Source of the DNA: Epinephelus fuscoguttatus
Taxonomy: Eukaryota > Chordata > Actinopteri > Perciformes > Serranidae
Assembly (NCBI RefSeq): GCF_011397635.1
Contig: NC_064758.1
Location: forward strand, 15,491,013 to 15,555,012
DNA: 64,000 bases
Reading direction: 5' to 3'
The translations under genes were made by a program, and so were the position numbers. Below the pieces are notes generated by a model. The model was not told where the DNA came from. It did no database searches and worked only from the letters and a program-made list of their open reading frames with translations. Shown here piece by piece: positions 1 to 10,603 of this stretch (its first letter is position 1; every line of letters starts with the position of its first letter).

Positions 1-400
1 CATTGTGCAATTTCATCTGGCACTCATGCACTTTAGCACTTGACACTTTACCTAGCACCTATGCACTTTACTCAAAACAAAAACAAACAAAACAAAACTC
101 TTATGGTCTCCCTACCTGTGGGCTAGCTCTCCACCACAGTCAATCTGTATTGCAATTTACCTGTCTGTCTGTATATTATGGTTTGTGTTTTTCAATGTGT
201 TTTCCACTGTTAGTGCTTGTTTTATTGCTACTGCTCCTTTTTTCTTACTGTGAAATGTTGTACTGTCTTAATTTGTTTTTATGTTAATGGGACTACGGAT
301 GGAAATTAGCGTCAAGCTACAATCCGGCATCTTTACATGTTTTAACATGTTCATCAATGTGCACTGTCCCTTTCAAATAAACAAATAAATAAATAAATGA
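1..400 (+). repeat. LINE-like 3' tail ending in AAAT repeats
   Basis: The stretch has no credible gene. It is T-rich, contains a 'tttttatgttaatgggactacg' type segment followed by 'gtgcactgtccctttcaaataaac', and ends in a short (AAAT)n run near 376-400. This ending resembles the 3' tail of abundant fish non-LTR retrotransposons as I remember them. The small ORF at 3-287 is low-complexity and not a gene. The family is not assigned. Confidence 0.4.
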
Positions 401-454
401 AAATAAAGAAAACACATTGAATGAGAAGGTGTGTCCAAACTTTTGGCCTGTACT

Positions 455-459
455 GTATA

Positions 460-550
<91 letters not shown>

Positions 551-572
551 GTATTATGTATGTATATACATG
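455..572. repeat. TG/TA compound microsatellite
   Basis: Alternating (TG)n and (TA)n blocks. The left flank 'gtgtgtccaaacttttggcctgtactgta' resembles the end of a fish DNA transposon seen in many genomes, so the microsatellite may have grown from a transposon terminus. ORFs on both strands here are repeat translations (His-Thr or Cys-Val runs). Confidence 0.85.
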
Positions 573-639
573 AAAAGGCAGAGTGTGATCTGTGATGAGA
601 TGAACTATATGTTGTGTTGCTTGTCTCTTAAGCTGTAAC

Positions 640-1330
640 ATGTACTGACATATCCTGCTGCATCTATGGCACTTACACTGTTTCTCCAAGCAGATGTTGC
701 AGTTTAGTCTGGTCAGAGAGTGAATCAAAATCTTTTGCAGTTGACATTTAATTTTTGTAAAGAACTTTGTTCTGATGTTTTCACATGTGCTGCACTGTAG
801 CAGGAAATGTTGCCCTGTCTCTGAGGACAGAGCTGACACAGCCTGTCTCCTCCAGGCAGTCAGGTCTGCCTGTGTGTCTGCCAGTTTTTATGTCCAGGCT
901 GTGATCACTGAGTCTGTACATAGTTGGTGTGTTTCTCAGTTTCTGATCCATCACTTCCATTTTAAATGGTTAAAATTGTGTGGGGTACCACTTTCTGGTG
1001 AGTCAGCCTTTGTGAATGTTATTTATTAATGCTTCGCAAGTCATTACTTTTCCTTTTTTAGATCATTTAAAGCCATTAATAATTATCATCATCTTCATCA
1101 GGAGATGAATGTTTGACCACATACCATCTGGAAATGGGCTGCAGGGTGTCAGAGAAACTCAAGGCCCTTAATAAATGACTAGCATTTTTAACTGCAGACA
1201 CAAATTCACTCAGATCTCAGATATTATTGTATCTGTTTTATGCTAATTCTTGTGGACTGCAATGATCTGATGACTGCAGAGACTGATGGAAGTCTCACAG
1301 GTACACAGCAGCAGCAAGCTAACTGGCCAT
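640..1330. other. Intergenic, nothing recognised
   Basis: Read on both strands; no splice-bounded homology, RNA gene or clear repeat was seen. Short ORFs here have no recognisable domain. Confidence 0.5.
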
Positions 1331-1334
1331 CTTT

Positions 1335-1840
1335 ATATGGTGGAGGCCGCAGCCGTCTAGTAGAATCTGTAGGTGAAGGGGCGCTGTAGGTTGCTGGAAA
1401 AGGCTATAGGTGGAGGTTCAGGCTACAACTATCTGGAAGAATCTGCAGGTGGAAGAAGCGGCAAAAGTTGCAAGTAGACACTGATGGAGGTTCTGGTTGC
1501 TACAGAATCTGCAGGTGGAGGCAGTGGTGCAGGTTGCTGGATTAAGATGTAGTTGGAGGCTTGGATTGATGCTAGCACTGCAGGCTGATGTAGAAGGTTG
1601 TAGGTGGGTGTCTACCAGAATCTGCAGGCGGAGGTGGCGGTTGCAATTTGACAGAGGTTCCAGATGGAACATGTTTTTTCAGCACTGTTAGGTGGTGGAG
1701 CCAGTGCAATGTTGTTGGTGGAGGTTGTGGTTTGAGCCTTTGTCTGCGGCTATCTGCAGGTGGAGGCCCGTAGAGCAGATGGTGCAGTATGAAGGGAGAG
1801 TTTAAATCTTAAGGTGGCTGTATGAAGCCAGTGGTGGAGC
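1335..1840 (+). repeat. Degenerate G-rich minisatellite-like tract
   Basis: The motif 'agaatctgcaggtggaggc' recurs with variation (near 1363, 1437, 1504, 1617, 1753), separated by 'ggttgcaggtgg' type spacers. The tract is purine and G-rich on the + strand. The ORFs on both strands (1418-1672, 1497-1691) are made of this repeat and are not supported as genes. Confidence 0.6.
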
Positions 1841-1947
1841 ATGGAGCAGGACAACTCACACAGACCTCCCCAGTTAATTACCTACAGTGAGAGAAGTATT
1901 TTTATATTACAATTTTCCTGTATTGTGTAGTTTAAATTTATAAATGA

Positions 1948-2334
1948 GGGGCGGTACGGTGGTGTGGTGGTTAGCACTCTCGCCTCACAGCAAGAGGGTT
2001 GCCGGTTCGATCCTGGGCATGGGAGCCCTTCTGTGTGGAGTTTGCATGTTCTCCCCGTGTCAGCGTGGGTTCTCTCCGGGCACTCCGGCTTCCTCCCACA
2101 GTCCAAAGACATGCAGATTGGGGACTAGGTTAATTGGTAACTCTAAATTGTCCGTAGGTGTGAATGTGAGTGTGAATGGTTGTTTGTCTCTATGTGTCAG
2201 CCCTGTGATAGTCTGGCGACCTGTCCAGGGTGTACCCTGCCTCTCGCCCGATGTCAGCTGGGATAGGCTCCAGCCCCCCCGCGACCCTCAAGAGGATGAA
2301 GCGGTTAGAAAATGAATGAATGAATTTATAAATG
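1948..2334 (+). repeat. tRNA-derived SINE-like element, copy 1
   Basis: The element starts 'ggggcggtacggtgg' and has a box A-like 'gtggttagcactc' and a box B-like 'ggttcgatcc', the internal Pol III promoter arrangement of tRNA-derived SINEs. A long conserved body follows ('cctcccacagtccaaagacatg', 'gtcagctgggataggctcc'), and the tail is GAAT repeats. A 13-base sequence, aatttataaatga, is present on both sides (1935-1947 and 2323-2335), consistent with a target-site duplication. Very similar copies occur at four other places in this window. Confidence 0.8.
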
Positions 2335-2339
2335 ATCCA

Positions 2340-2708
2340 GGGCGGCACGGTGGTGTGGTGGTTAGCACTCTCGCCTCACAGCAAGAGGGTTGCCGGTTCG
2401 ATCCCGGGTGTGGGAGCCCTTCTGTGCGTGTGTCAGCGTGGGTTCTCTCCGGGCACTCCGGCTTCCTCCCACAGTCCAAAGACATGCAGATTGGGGACTA
2501 GGTTAATTGATAACTCTAAATTGTCCATAGGTGTGAATGTGAGCGTGAATGGTTGTCTGTCTCTATGTGTCAGCCCTGTGATAGTCTGGCGACCTGTCCA
2601 GGGTGAACCCTGCCTCTCACCCGATGTCAGCTGGGATAGGCTCCAGCCCCCCCGCGACCCTCAAGAGGATGAAGCGGTTAGAAAATGAATGAATGAATTT
2701 ATAAATGA
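2340..2708 (+). repeat. tRNA-derived SINE-like element, copy 2 (tandem)
   Basis: Head-to-tail with copy 1. It has the same box A, box B and body but lacks a short segment around the 'gtttgcatgttctccccg' part. It is followed again by the aatttataaatga sequence (2697-2709). Confidence 0.8.
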
Positions 2709-2712
2709 TCCA

Positions 2713-2990
2713 GGGCGGCACGGTGGTGTGGTGGTTAGCACTCTCGCCTCACCAAAGACATGCAGATTGGGGACTAGGTTAATTGGTAACTCTAAATTGT
2801 CCATAGGTGTGAATGTGAGCGTGAATGGTTGTCTGTCTCTATGTGTCAGCCCTGTGATAGTCTGGCAACCTGTCCAGGGTGAACCCTGCCTCTCGCCCTT
2901 CGCCCGGTGTCAGCTGGGATAGGCTCCAGCCCCCCCGTGACCCTCAAGAGGATGAAGCGGTTAGAAGATGAATGAATGAATAAATGATCC
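2713..2990 (+). repeat. tRNA-derived SINE-like element, copy 3 (internally deleted)
   Basis: Third tandem copy. It reads normally to 'ctctcgcctcac' and then jumps straight to 'caaagacatgcag', removing box B and about 110 bases. Its tail is GAAT repeats followed by 'aaatgatcc', the same flank as the other copies. Confidence 0.8.
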
Positions 2991-2994
2991 ATTA

Positions 2995-4020
2995 TCCAAT
3001 TAAATATGCACTGATTTTTACTAAACATTTTGTTTCACTTTGCTGTCATATTTCTGCTGTCATCAAAGGTTTTTACAGAGGGAATTTTGGATGTCTCTTT
3101 TCATCTTAGGTTGGGAGACAGGCGATTTGTTTGTGGGTTGGGAAAGTGAAACAATTCACACCAGATATTTCAAAGTCATGGTTACATATTGCAGGTGGAG
3201 ATAAGGGAAGCTCAACGACTCCACAGCTGCTCCTCTCATTGATGCAGCCTGATTTTTTGCTGCCCCCAAATGGGAATTTTGGATATCTCTTCACATCACT
3301 CAGCAAATAAGAAAACACTGTTGAGAGCTATATACTATCCATTTTCACCATGTTCTTAGGAATACAATGTTTTATATATCAGAGTATGAAAAAAAATTAA
3401 ATTAAATGTGTTGGAGCCATTTGTTTGATTTGTGTTAAATGTATTACCCCACCACGCCACTAGGTGGCTTATGTTGCTGGCTGAGGCAGGCCATGGTTCA
3501 TACCTCTATGGTTCATGCCTATGGGCACAGCACAGATGTTGCTGATGTAGGGAAGCAAACAAGATTGGGAGTAGTTTCTGACTACACGTCCAAACAGTTC
3601 AGCCAATTAACAATCAGTAATGGCTAAATTATAGGGTGAGTTACCACAGTATGAGTGATATATGAACAATCTTCTCTGTAAAACCTCAAGAATATAGATA
3701 GGAATAAAACTGGAAAGTTTGGTTTGCTCAGACTATGAGAAAAAAAAAACTAATTTTGAGAAAAAGTGCCAAAAATGTGCACTGTAAAATTCCATACTAC
3801 TTTAAACAAAGATAAATACATGAAATAAAATAAGAAACTGGGGTGAAAAAAATAACTATTAGATATAATCTTGAAAGGAAAAGAAATATCTAGCCCATAG
3901 TAAACCATATAAAATAAGCAGTAAATACTGTATGTCTATAGTGTTGGGATCTCTTCAAAGGAAAATTAACTGTAAAAACAAAATTAAAAAATGATGTGCC
4001 AAACTAATGCTTTCAGCAGG
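2995..4020. other. Intergenic, nothing recognised
   Basis: AT-rich, non-coding on inspection. No RNA gene, splice-bounded exon or recognised repeat seen. Confidence 0.4.
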
Positions 4021-4059
4021 GTGATCCATGTATCATCACAGATCAAAACACTATATGTC

Positions 4060-4640
4060 AAAAGTCACAGTTATATTCATCCTACATAAATGTCAGATAT
4101 CCAAAACTGCATTGTGGATGGGAACAATTATAATTAAGGATATCCTCAATATTTATACAGATGTCAACAAATATATTTTTACTTGTAAAATTTACATATC
4201 CAAAATGACATTTTGACATTCTGAATGATAAAAATTTATTTTTTGGAGATTCAAAATTACATTATGGATATCTGAAATGTTTTGTTTTTAGGATATCTGA
4301 AATTAATATTATGACTTGTACAAATTGTGTTTCAGAAATGTTATTTCTCCTAGTTAAAATTCTATTGAAGATATCTTTAAATCCTTAAAAGTACAAGTGT
4401 CTTTTTTTAACATTTATTGCTAGGCCAGATATGTATTGCAGGCACCTGCAATTAAATTCTTCTTCGTCAAAATGAACTTTTTAGATATCCACACTACATT
4501 CTTCCTATCCACCACTGTCATTTTATTTCAGCATCTTCATTCTTAGGACAAATGATTTCACTTTTACCATTCATGTGTGTTGGGCTTTCAGTTTTAGATA
4601 TCCACAGCGTCATTGTAGATATCTGCAACAGAAAAACTCC
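4060..4640. repeat. GATATC-rich degenerate repeat
   Basis: About nine occurrences of 'agatatcc', 'ggatatct' or close variants in under 600 bases (near 4095, 4138, 4195, 4264, 4291, 4370, 4483, 4594, 4616). They are mostly followed by 'aaaat', 'gaaat' or 'cacaa'. The spacing is irregular, so this is not a simple satellite. I remember similar sequence as a dispersed fish repeat, but cannot name the family. Confidence 0.5.
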
Positions 4641-4659
4641 CATTTATTTATCTACAGTC

Positions 4660-5360
4660 TAAATCTTCCTTGCCATATTTTACACCAAAACAAAAGCAAT
4701 AACTGAATTTCAGGAATTTGAATATGCTGTTGCAGTGTGTAAGCGAGCTGAAAACTATGTCAGCATGAGAGTCAAGGAATTGCATGCTGATATACCTGTT
4801 GCACAGCACGACTATATATTATTCATCAGGCTGATTTTATATTCCTCTTCCGTAAAATGCTGGCATGCTACTCGTCTCACATTGCCAACAGATTGGCAAA
4901 AAAATACATGTGGAATGATGGTGACTGGTGTGCTATGACCTTTGTCAGAGATTTGTGAAACCATTTTTACAAAAATTGCAAAAAAATGTTGAGTTTTCCA
5001 TTGACAGTAATGGGAGATCATCGTGAATTTGATGTTAACAGAGCTAAAATCACCCCAAAATCGCCATACTTTGACATGGAAAAATTAATAAAAATTTAAA
5101 CGGTTCATGAGACCTGGGACTTTAATAGACTGATGGACATTTTGAATAACTAGTACAGTCTTTGTGAAATCAGCGGTGGTAACAGGCACCTGGTCAAAAT
5201 TTCTTGCAAAATGTTCTAGTTTTACATTTAGTTACTGATTGCCTGATGTGCATAGACTAATACCTGTAGGCTACATGTAACATTTTGAATTCTGTATTAA
5301 TGTGTTTTTTATCTGCATTTATTAGGTGAGTTATGTTTTTTAAATAGGCTGGTTGTCCTT
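4660..5360. other. Intergenic, nothing recognised
   Basis: No coding or RNA features seen. Short ORFs (4735-4938, 4812-5021) lack any domain and overlap each other on opposite strands. Confidence 0.4.
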
Positions 5361-5374
5361 TTTTAGCATGCACA

Positions 5375-5680
5375 ATGTTGGATTATTTGCCATTATCTGA
5401 TGTGCTGATATGTAAAAAGGCATTTGACCAATAACCAATACCGATATAGATATATCCACTTTTTTCCCCACCTGAAACTAACATCATGTTATGCATGCAC
5501 ACTCTTATTGTTATGTCCACCAGTAGACAGAGACATGAAATACAATACTTTTCAATGTATGTGATATTCATTCATTGTGCAAATATAGAAAAAGCATGTT
5601 GGCCGATTCTGATAGTTCATTTTAAAGCCAATATCAGCAGATATCGAAGTCCCGATATTATCATGCGTCCCTATTAAAAA
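5375..5680. repeat. Dispersed repeat with CCGATAT-type motifs
   Basis: Contains 'aataccgatatagatatatcc' at the left and, at the right, 'ggccgattctgatag' through 'cgatattatcatgcgtcccta'. Imperfect inverted CCGAT/ATCGG motifs recur. This matches a common fish dispersed element from memory; the family is unknown. Confidence 0.4.
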
Positions 5681-5699
5681 GGCAGATATAGGCTACAGC

Positions 5700-6280
5700 T
5701 TTAATTTGAAGGAGTACATTGTAGAGAACATTAACAGAGAACAAGTCTTCTCATTGTCATTCAGATATCTTGAGGTGAGACTTCAAGTGACAAAAATACA
5801 AAAGCTGCTTTTGTATTTGTTTTTCTGTCCATCACCCAACATTTATCATTCTTAGATGTGCGTGCTGTTTTGTTTTGTTTTGTTTGTTTGTTTGAGTCTT
5901 CAGAGAGTTCAAGGACCCTATTTATTTCCCTTCCTAACAAGCTTTGCTGACATGGTTGGTATTAATGGATGCCTTAATCGTCAGCTTTCCTGTTGAAGTG
6001 CGTTAATACATATGTAAATGTATTATGTTTTTGCTCTGTACTGTATTTTTTTTATTGTTTTTTTCTGGTACCTTGTACCTTCATTTGTACTACACAATTG
6101 CATTTTTATGTTAATGAAATTATTGCATTTTTTTTTAATTAAGTTTCAATTATTTCTCAGTAATTCCTGTTGTATTTTACTTCTTATTATTTCTACTTAT
6201 GGAGCCCAATACTGTTTAAAAGCAACAGAGAGATCGATGAAAACAAACAAACAAAACCCTCCAGCTTGATGGTGTGCACT
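5700..6280. other. Intergenic upstream of the glycosyltransferase, nothing recognised
   Basis: T-rich sequence with (TTTTG)n runs near 5860-5895. Nothing coding seen. The ORF at 6018-6269 is a poly-hydrophobic read of T-rich DNA. Confidence 0.4.
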
Positions 6281-6681
6281 GTAACGTGGTGGACACCTGG
6301 TGTGTGAGAGAAATGTGAAACCCGCTGGTCCCAGATCAGTGCGGATCATTAGGGGGAGGAGATATTTGTGGGGGAGAGAGAGGTATCCTGCAGCAGGTCT
6401 CCAGTCAGTCTAAGACAGAGGCCAGGGAAGAAGCTCGAGGACATGTTGTGTATTCTGCATCATTTTCTCGCACTGACAAGAGATGTGTGACTCCACTGAG
6501 CGCCGTCATGGGCAAAAGGGCCCCCGGGGCCACTTCAGTGTCACGTAGCCGAGGACACAACCTCTGGTGTCCAGATGAGCAGGGAAGGCGGTGATGGACT
6601 CCACTCGGACGCACAATTGTGAAACACTATGAAGGCAAACGGTGCAGCATCTGAGGGTCTCTGGGCGCCGCATTAAGAGCC

Positions 6682-7917
6682 ATGGATCACTTATTCCGGA
6701 GGAAGCGGGTCGGTCTGCTGAAACCCCTCCTGAGCCTGTCTCTGGTCTTTGCCTCTTTTCTAATGATCCACAAGCTGAAACTGGCAGAGAAGGACGGAGT
6801 GGGAGCTAAACACATAAGGGATGCTGGTTGGTGCGGCTCTGAGTGTTTTTCATTCAAGAAGGGAGCCGTGAAACCTAGTTTGGGGAGCTCGGGCTCTCCA
6901 CTGCTTAGCAACGAATTGGATGCGCAGCGGGTCTCTAACGGGACTCCGGCTTCCTGGGACGCGCAGGTTCTCAACTGCAGCGAGGACGCGTCGGTGAGGA
7001 CGCAGGACTGGTTCCGGCGCTTGGACCCGAGATTTCACCAGTTTGTTCTGCACAGACACTGCAGGTACTTCCCCATGCTCATCAACCATCCGGAGAAGTG
7101 CGCGGATGGAGAGGTGCACCTCCTCATGGTGGTCAAATCCGTTATCGAGCAGCACGACAGGCGGGAAGCGGTGCGTAAAACCTGGGGCAAGGAGCACACG
7201 GTGGATGGGAAGAAAATAAGAACTTTATTTCTTTTGGGGAGCCCGACGACTGGCAAAGACACTAAAAACCTCCAGAAACTGATAGAGTACGAGGACAGGA
7301 TCTATGGGGACATCCTCCAGTGGGACTTCATGGACACCTTCTTCAACCTGACCCTGAAAGAAGTCAACTTCCTCAAGTGGTTCGACATCTACTGCCCTGG
7401 TGTCCAGTTCATATTCAAAGGAGATGATGATGTGTTTGTGAACACGCACAACCTGTTGCAGCTCATCGACTTCAGACTGGAGGAGCGCAAATACGCAGAG
7501 CTGTTCGTAGGGGACACCATCTCCAAGGCGATCCCCATCCGAAACAGGCAGAGCAAATATTACATCCCCAAAGAGCTGTACGATAAGCCATATCCCCCGT
7601 ATGTCGGAGGAGGTGGGTTTCTGATGTCCTCCCAGCTGGCCAGGAGGCTCTTCGTGGTCTCGGAGGACCTGGAGTTGTACCCGATCGACGATGTGTTTTT
7701 GGGGATGTGCCTGCAGAAGCTTCACTCGGCTCCGGAGATGCACCCGGGCTTCAGGACCTTCGGCATCACCAGACGCAGGGTGAGCCCCATGAACAGCGAG
7801 CCATGCTTTTACAAAAACCTCATCGTGGTGCACAAACTGAGCGCGCAGGAGCTGCTCAGGATGTGGAGCGTGGTGCACAACGAGGACCTGATCTGCGCTC
7901 AGAGGGTCTCCATGTGA
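6682..7917 (+). CDS. b3gnt7: Beta-1,3-N-acetylglucosaminyltransferase 7-like (GT31 family)
   Basis: Intronless 411-aa reading frame for a Golgi type II membrane enzyme that transfers GlcNAc from UDP-GlcNAc in beta-1,3 linkage. In mammals B3GNT7 acts on keratan-sulfate-type chains. Seen here: a basic N-terminus (RRKR at 6-9); one membrane anchor at about 12-32; a stem with Asn-X-Ser/Thr sites at N86 and N98; then the GT31 catalytic domain with RKTWG, FLLG, a DDD metal-binding triad at 248-250 (FKGDDDVFVN), a further glycosylation site at N222, the GGGGFLMS loop starting at 309, and YPIDDVFLG at 334-341. The start sits in a good Kozak context (gagccATGG). The tail NEPCF/VHKL-type region fits B3GNT7 better than B3GNT2, but paralogue assignment is from memory. 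Transcription converges with CEP104. Base composition is GC-richer than the surroundings, as expected for coding DNA. Confidence 0.9.
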   Translation: MDHLFRRKRVGLLKPLLSLSLVFASFLMIHKLKLAEKDGVGAKHIRDAGWCGSECFSFKKGAVKPSLGSSGSPLLSNELDAQRVSNGTPASWDAQVLNCSEDASVRTQDWFRRLDPRFHQFVLHRHCRYFPMLINHPEKCADGEVHLLMVVKSVIEQHDRREAVRKTWGKEHTVDGKKIRTLFLLGSPTTGKDTKNLQKLIEYEDRIYGDILQWDFMDTFFNLTLKEVNFLKWFDIYCPGVQFIFKGDDDVFVNTHNLLQLIDFRLEERKYAELFVGDTISKAIPIRNRQSKYYIPKELYDKPYPPYVGGGGFLMSSQLARRLFVVSEDLELYPIDDVFLGMCLQKLHSAPEMHPGFRTFGITRRRVSPMNSEPCFYKNLIVVHKLSAQELLRMWSVVHNEDLICAQRVSM

Positions 7918-8580
7918 TTGTATATAAACTAAATTAATTCACCCAAGCTGAACTGAATACAAAGAACACTTGTGTTTTAATTGATCATATATGATGATCC
8001 TTACTGAATCTGCTCAAGATTTTCTGTATGTCAAATTCAAAAGGTTACAAAGTTTCCCTCTTTACTGCTCCTGCTACTTTAAGTTTCCATTTTGTAAAAC
8101 CACTACCACACAAGCATCCCAGGAAGATTTCTAATTTTTGGTGCCATTTCAGGTTGTGCTTTCATCACTCTGTCACCCTAATCTGAGATCTAATGTTGAT
8201 GTAGACACATGGTTGTAATGGTTTTAGTGTGTGTTTGTGCAGGCACAAATAAGACTGGACTTTTTACACCTTGGTGTCTCTCTGAAACAGCTGATTTGAT
8301 TGTCTATTTCTGATTTCAGGGTTCCAGTGTGACTGTCACAGTGAGCTATATGGACTCAGCACATAACATGAAACAAACAACTGCATTCATTCGGTGATTA
8401 TTTTGTAGGGTGCTGAAACTGTAAGAAAATTAAATGATTGGTCGTCAGCTCATATGTTGTTTTCAAGTGTCATTTCATGTGTATGGTTTGTGGAATCGGG
8501 CCAAACAAACCAAAGACACTAGAGGGCTGTAATACTGTAGATTCATGTCTGATAATGTCAATAAAACTGGAGCTTGTTGT
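7918..8580 (+). other. b3gnt7: 3' untranslated region of the b3gnt7-like gene
   Basis: After the TGA at 7915-7917 there is AT-rich non-coding sequence, with the first clear poly(A) signal AATAAA at 8560-8565. The exact cleavage site cannot be seen. Confidence 0.5.
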
Positions 8581-8781
8581 CAACTTTGTAAATACAGAAA
8601 ATTATTGGGAGAGATATGGAAAACACTGACCATCTCAAGTTCTGCTGTCAACTGTGTATGTTACAGTATGTGAGTTCGTGTGATTGCTACACAGAGGGCT
8701 GTACAAAGCTGCTAAGCAGCAGGGAATCTTAACTCTTAAACAGTATCAGAAACCACATCTGCAAACCTCAGCTTATGTAGC

Positions 8782-10603
8782 TTTATTTATTAAACAAATA
8801 CAGATACTTCGGCAGAAAAAATAGCCATTTAATGACAGAATTTATATTCAGAAAATACTGACTACTATGCACATAAAAAACACCAAAAATATCCACTGTT
8901 GCAACATTCCTCCAAACAGAAGCATGTTAAAACCAACGTGATGAATTGGGAAGTTAAAACCAAATATACTCTCATATACATCGCCTATATTTAAGCTGTT
9001 TTGTCCACTAATATAACAGTTAATGTTGTAATGCACATTAATATTAATTTACCCTGCTAAACTGTTTTCATGGATGTTTTTGTTTTACTTGTTCTTGGCT
9101 GTGAATGAATCAAAATATATATTAAAATCAACATCGTCATAACACTGTGCAGTACAACAGAAGTAGTGAAATTATAGCATTAACTATAAATCTTGCAAAT
9201 TATTGAGGGAGTTCTTAACATTTTTGTGGTTGTTATTGTGGTAAAAAAAAACAGTCTGAAGTGCTTCAAACTGTCTGTTGGGGTCGGCTTCAGTCATATC
9301 TGGCAAAAGTTGGAGAAAAATAGGTGCTACACAAATTCTGTTCATTCATCCCCACTGTGTTTTTTCATTTAAATAATTGTGTTAAGTTAAAAGGTCTACT
9401 TTATCCCTCTCACTGGGCTAGTACAGCGTATACAACAATGCTATCTACTCAAGATTGTCAGTAGGCATTAAGCAGGGAAATAAGTTAAGTTCATACTATA
9501 CTGAGAATTCAGCATCATCCCTTTGGCAAAGTACTCCATTCCTTCTATATAATTAATCTACGTTATGAAATGAAAAGAAAAATGTAAACAGATGGCAAAG
9601 CGTGAAGCTGACAGTAAAGCTGTACTCAGGTCGTCAGAGGCTTTGGGACGCTGGAGTGTTGCCAAGGGAGGAAAGTCTTCTGCCTGTAACTAAACCTCAT
9701 TCCTCCTCTGCTCTCATTACTCCTTCTACGAAAAGAGGAGTGTTTCTAAGTGTCAGCTGCTGTCACCGTCCTCTGGTAAGATGTAGTCATTGATTACATA
9801 CTGGTTATCCATGAGAAGAGGTCACTTGTTTTAGAGTTTGTGGTGTAAATATAATTTAAAATATCCTGAAAATCCTTTTTTTTAATTAAAATGTGCACAT
9901 TTTTAGCAGCATTGGATAGCTTGTGTAGGACGGTTAGTTTAGTAGCTTTGTCAACTCAGATAAAATAACCCTGATGATGTCATAGTGATGTCACCAGCAT
10001 TATCTCGGCTTGGCCTCAGTGAAAACACCTGTGTAAGAGAAAGCCTAGATTGTAAATTGTTTCGGGAGAATCTACCAGACAGACAGGGTCGAATGGGAAG
10101 ATGCTTCCCAAAATTCCCAGCCATGGTGGCTCCAAATGGCAGTGAGCAATATGAAAAATAAGCGCTTCCAAACCGAGACATCCTGTAAGGACATATCAAC
10201 TAAGAGCACAGGTGCATGTGTTCATTAACCTGGCAGGTGTGTGACGCCAGAGGCCTGACATACAGACATAAGAAGCAAGAGACTTAACACTGGTGAGTGC
10301 AGCTGCCTCTTCTCTGTGTAGATTTTCTGTCACTGACCACAACAGGACTAAATACCAATCAGAATTAATGTGCCTATCTACAGAGTCTCAATATCTGGAT
10401 ACAACACCATGTTTATACATTAGCTGATAAGACAGTAGTATTATCTTTTTGGTAATCTTTAAAAGAAGTGAAACCTATCAGATGTCTTTTATAAAAGTGC
10501 AGATATGCAGAAACGTGGGACCAGGAAATATGGGAGTGGGGTGGGGTTACTACAGGGGTGTTTGCTGCTGTCGGGTTCCTCCCCTGTGTGCTTTGCACCA
10601 GTT
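8782..10603 (-). other. cep104: Probable 3' untranslated region of CEP104
   Basis: Below the CEP104 stop codon the minus strand carries overlapping AATAAA signals at 8782-8791. That would give a 3'UTR of about 1.8 kb ending roughly 200 bases from the b3gnt7-like poly(A) signal. A weaker ATTAAA near 9880 could end it earlier. No other gene is seen in this stretch. Confidence 0.35.

Noticed and set aside
354-839. 161-aa minus-strand ORF
   Set aside because: It is largely the translation of the TG/TA microsatellite (His-Thr and Ile-Tyr runs); no domain.
1944-2922. Overlapping 60-120-aa ORFs on both strands, similar to one another
   Set aside because: All are translations of the SINE copies; the same peptides recur at 54,900.
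7225-7878. 217-aa ORF antisense to the glycosyltransferase
   Set aside because: Shadow of a GC-rich coding exon. The plus frame has all GT31 motifs; the antisense has none.
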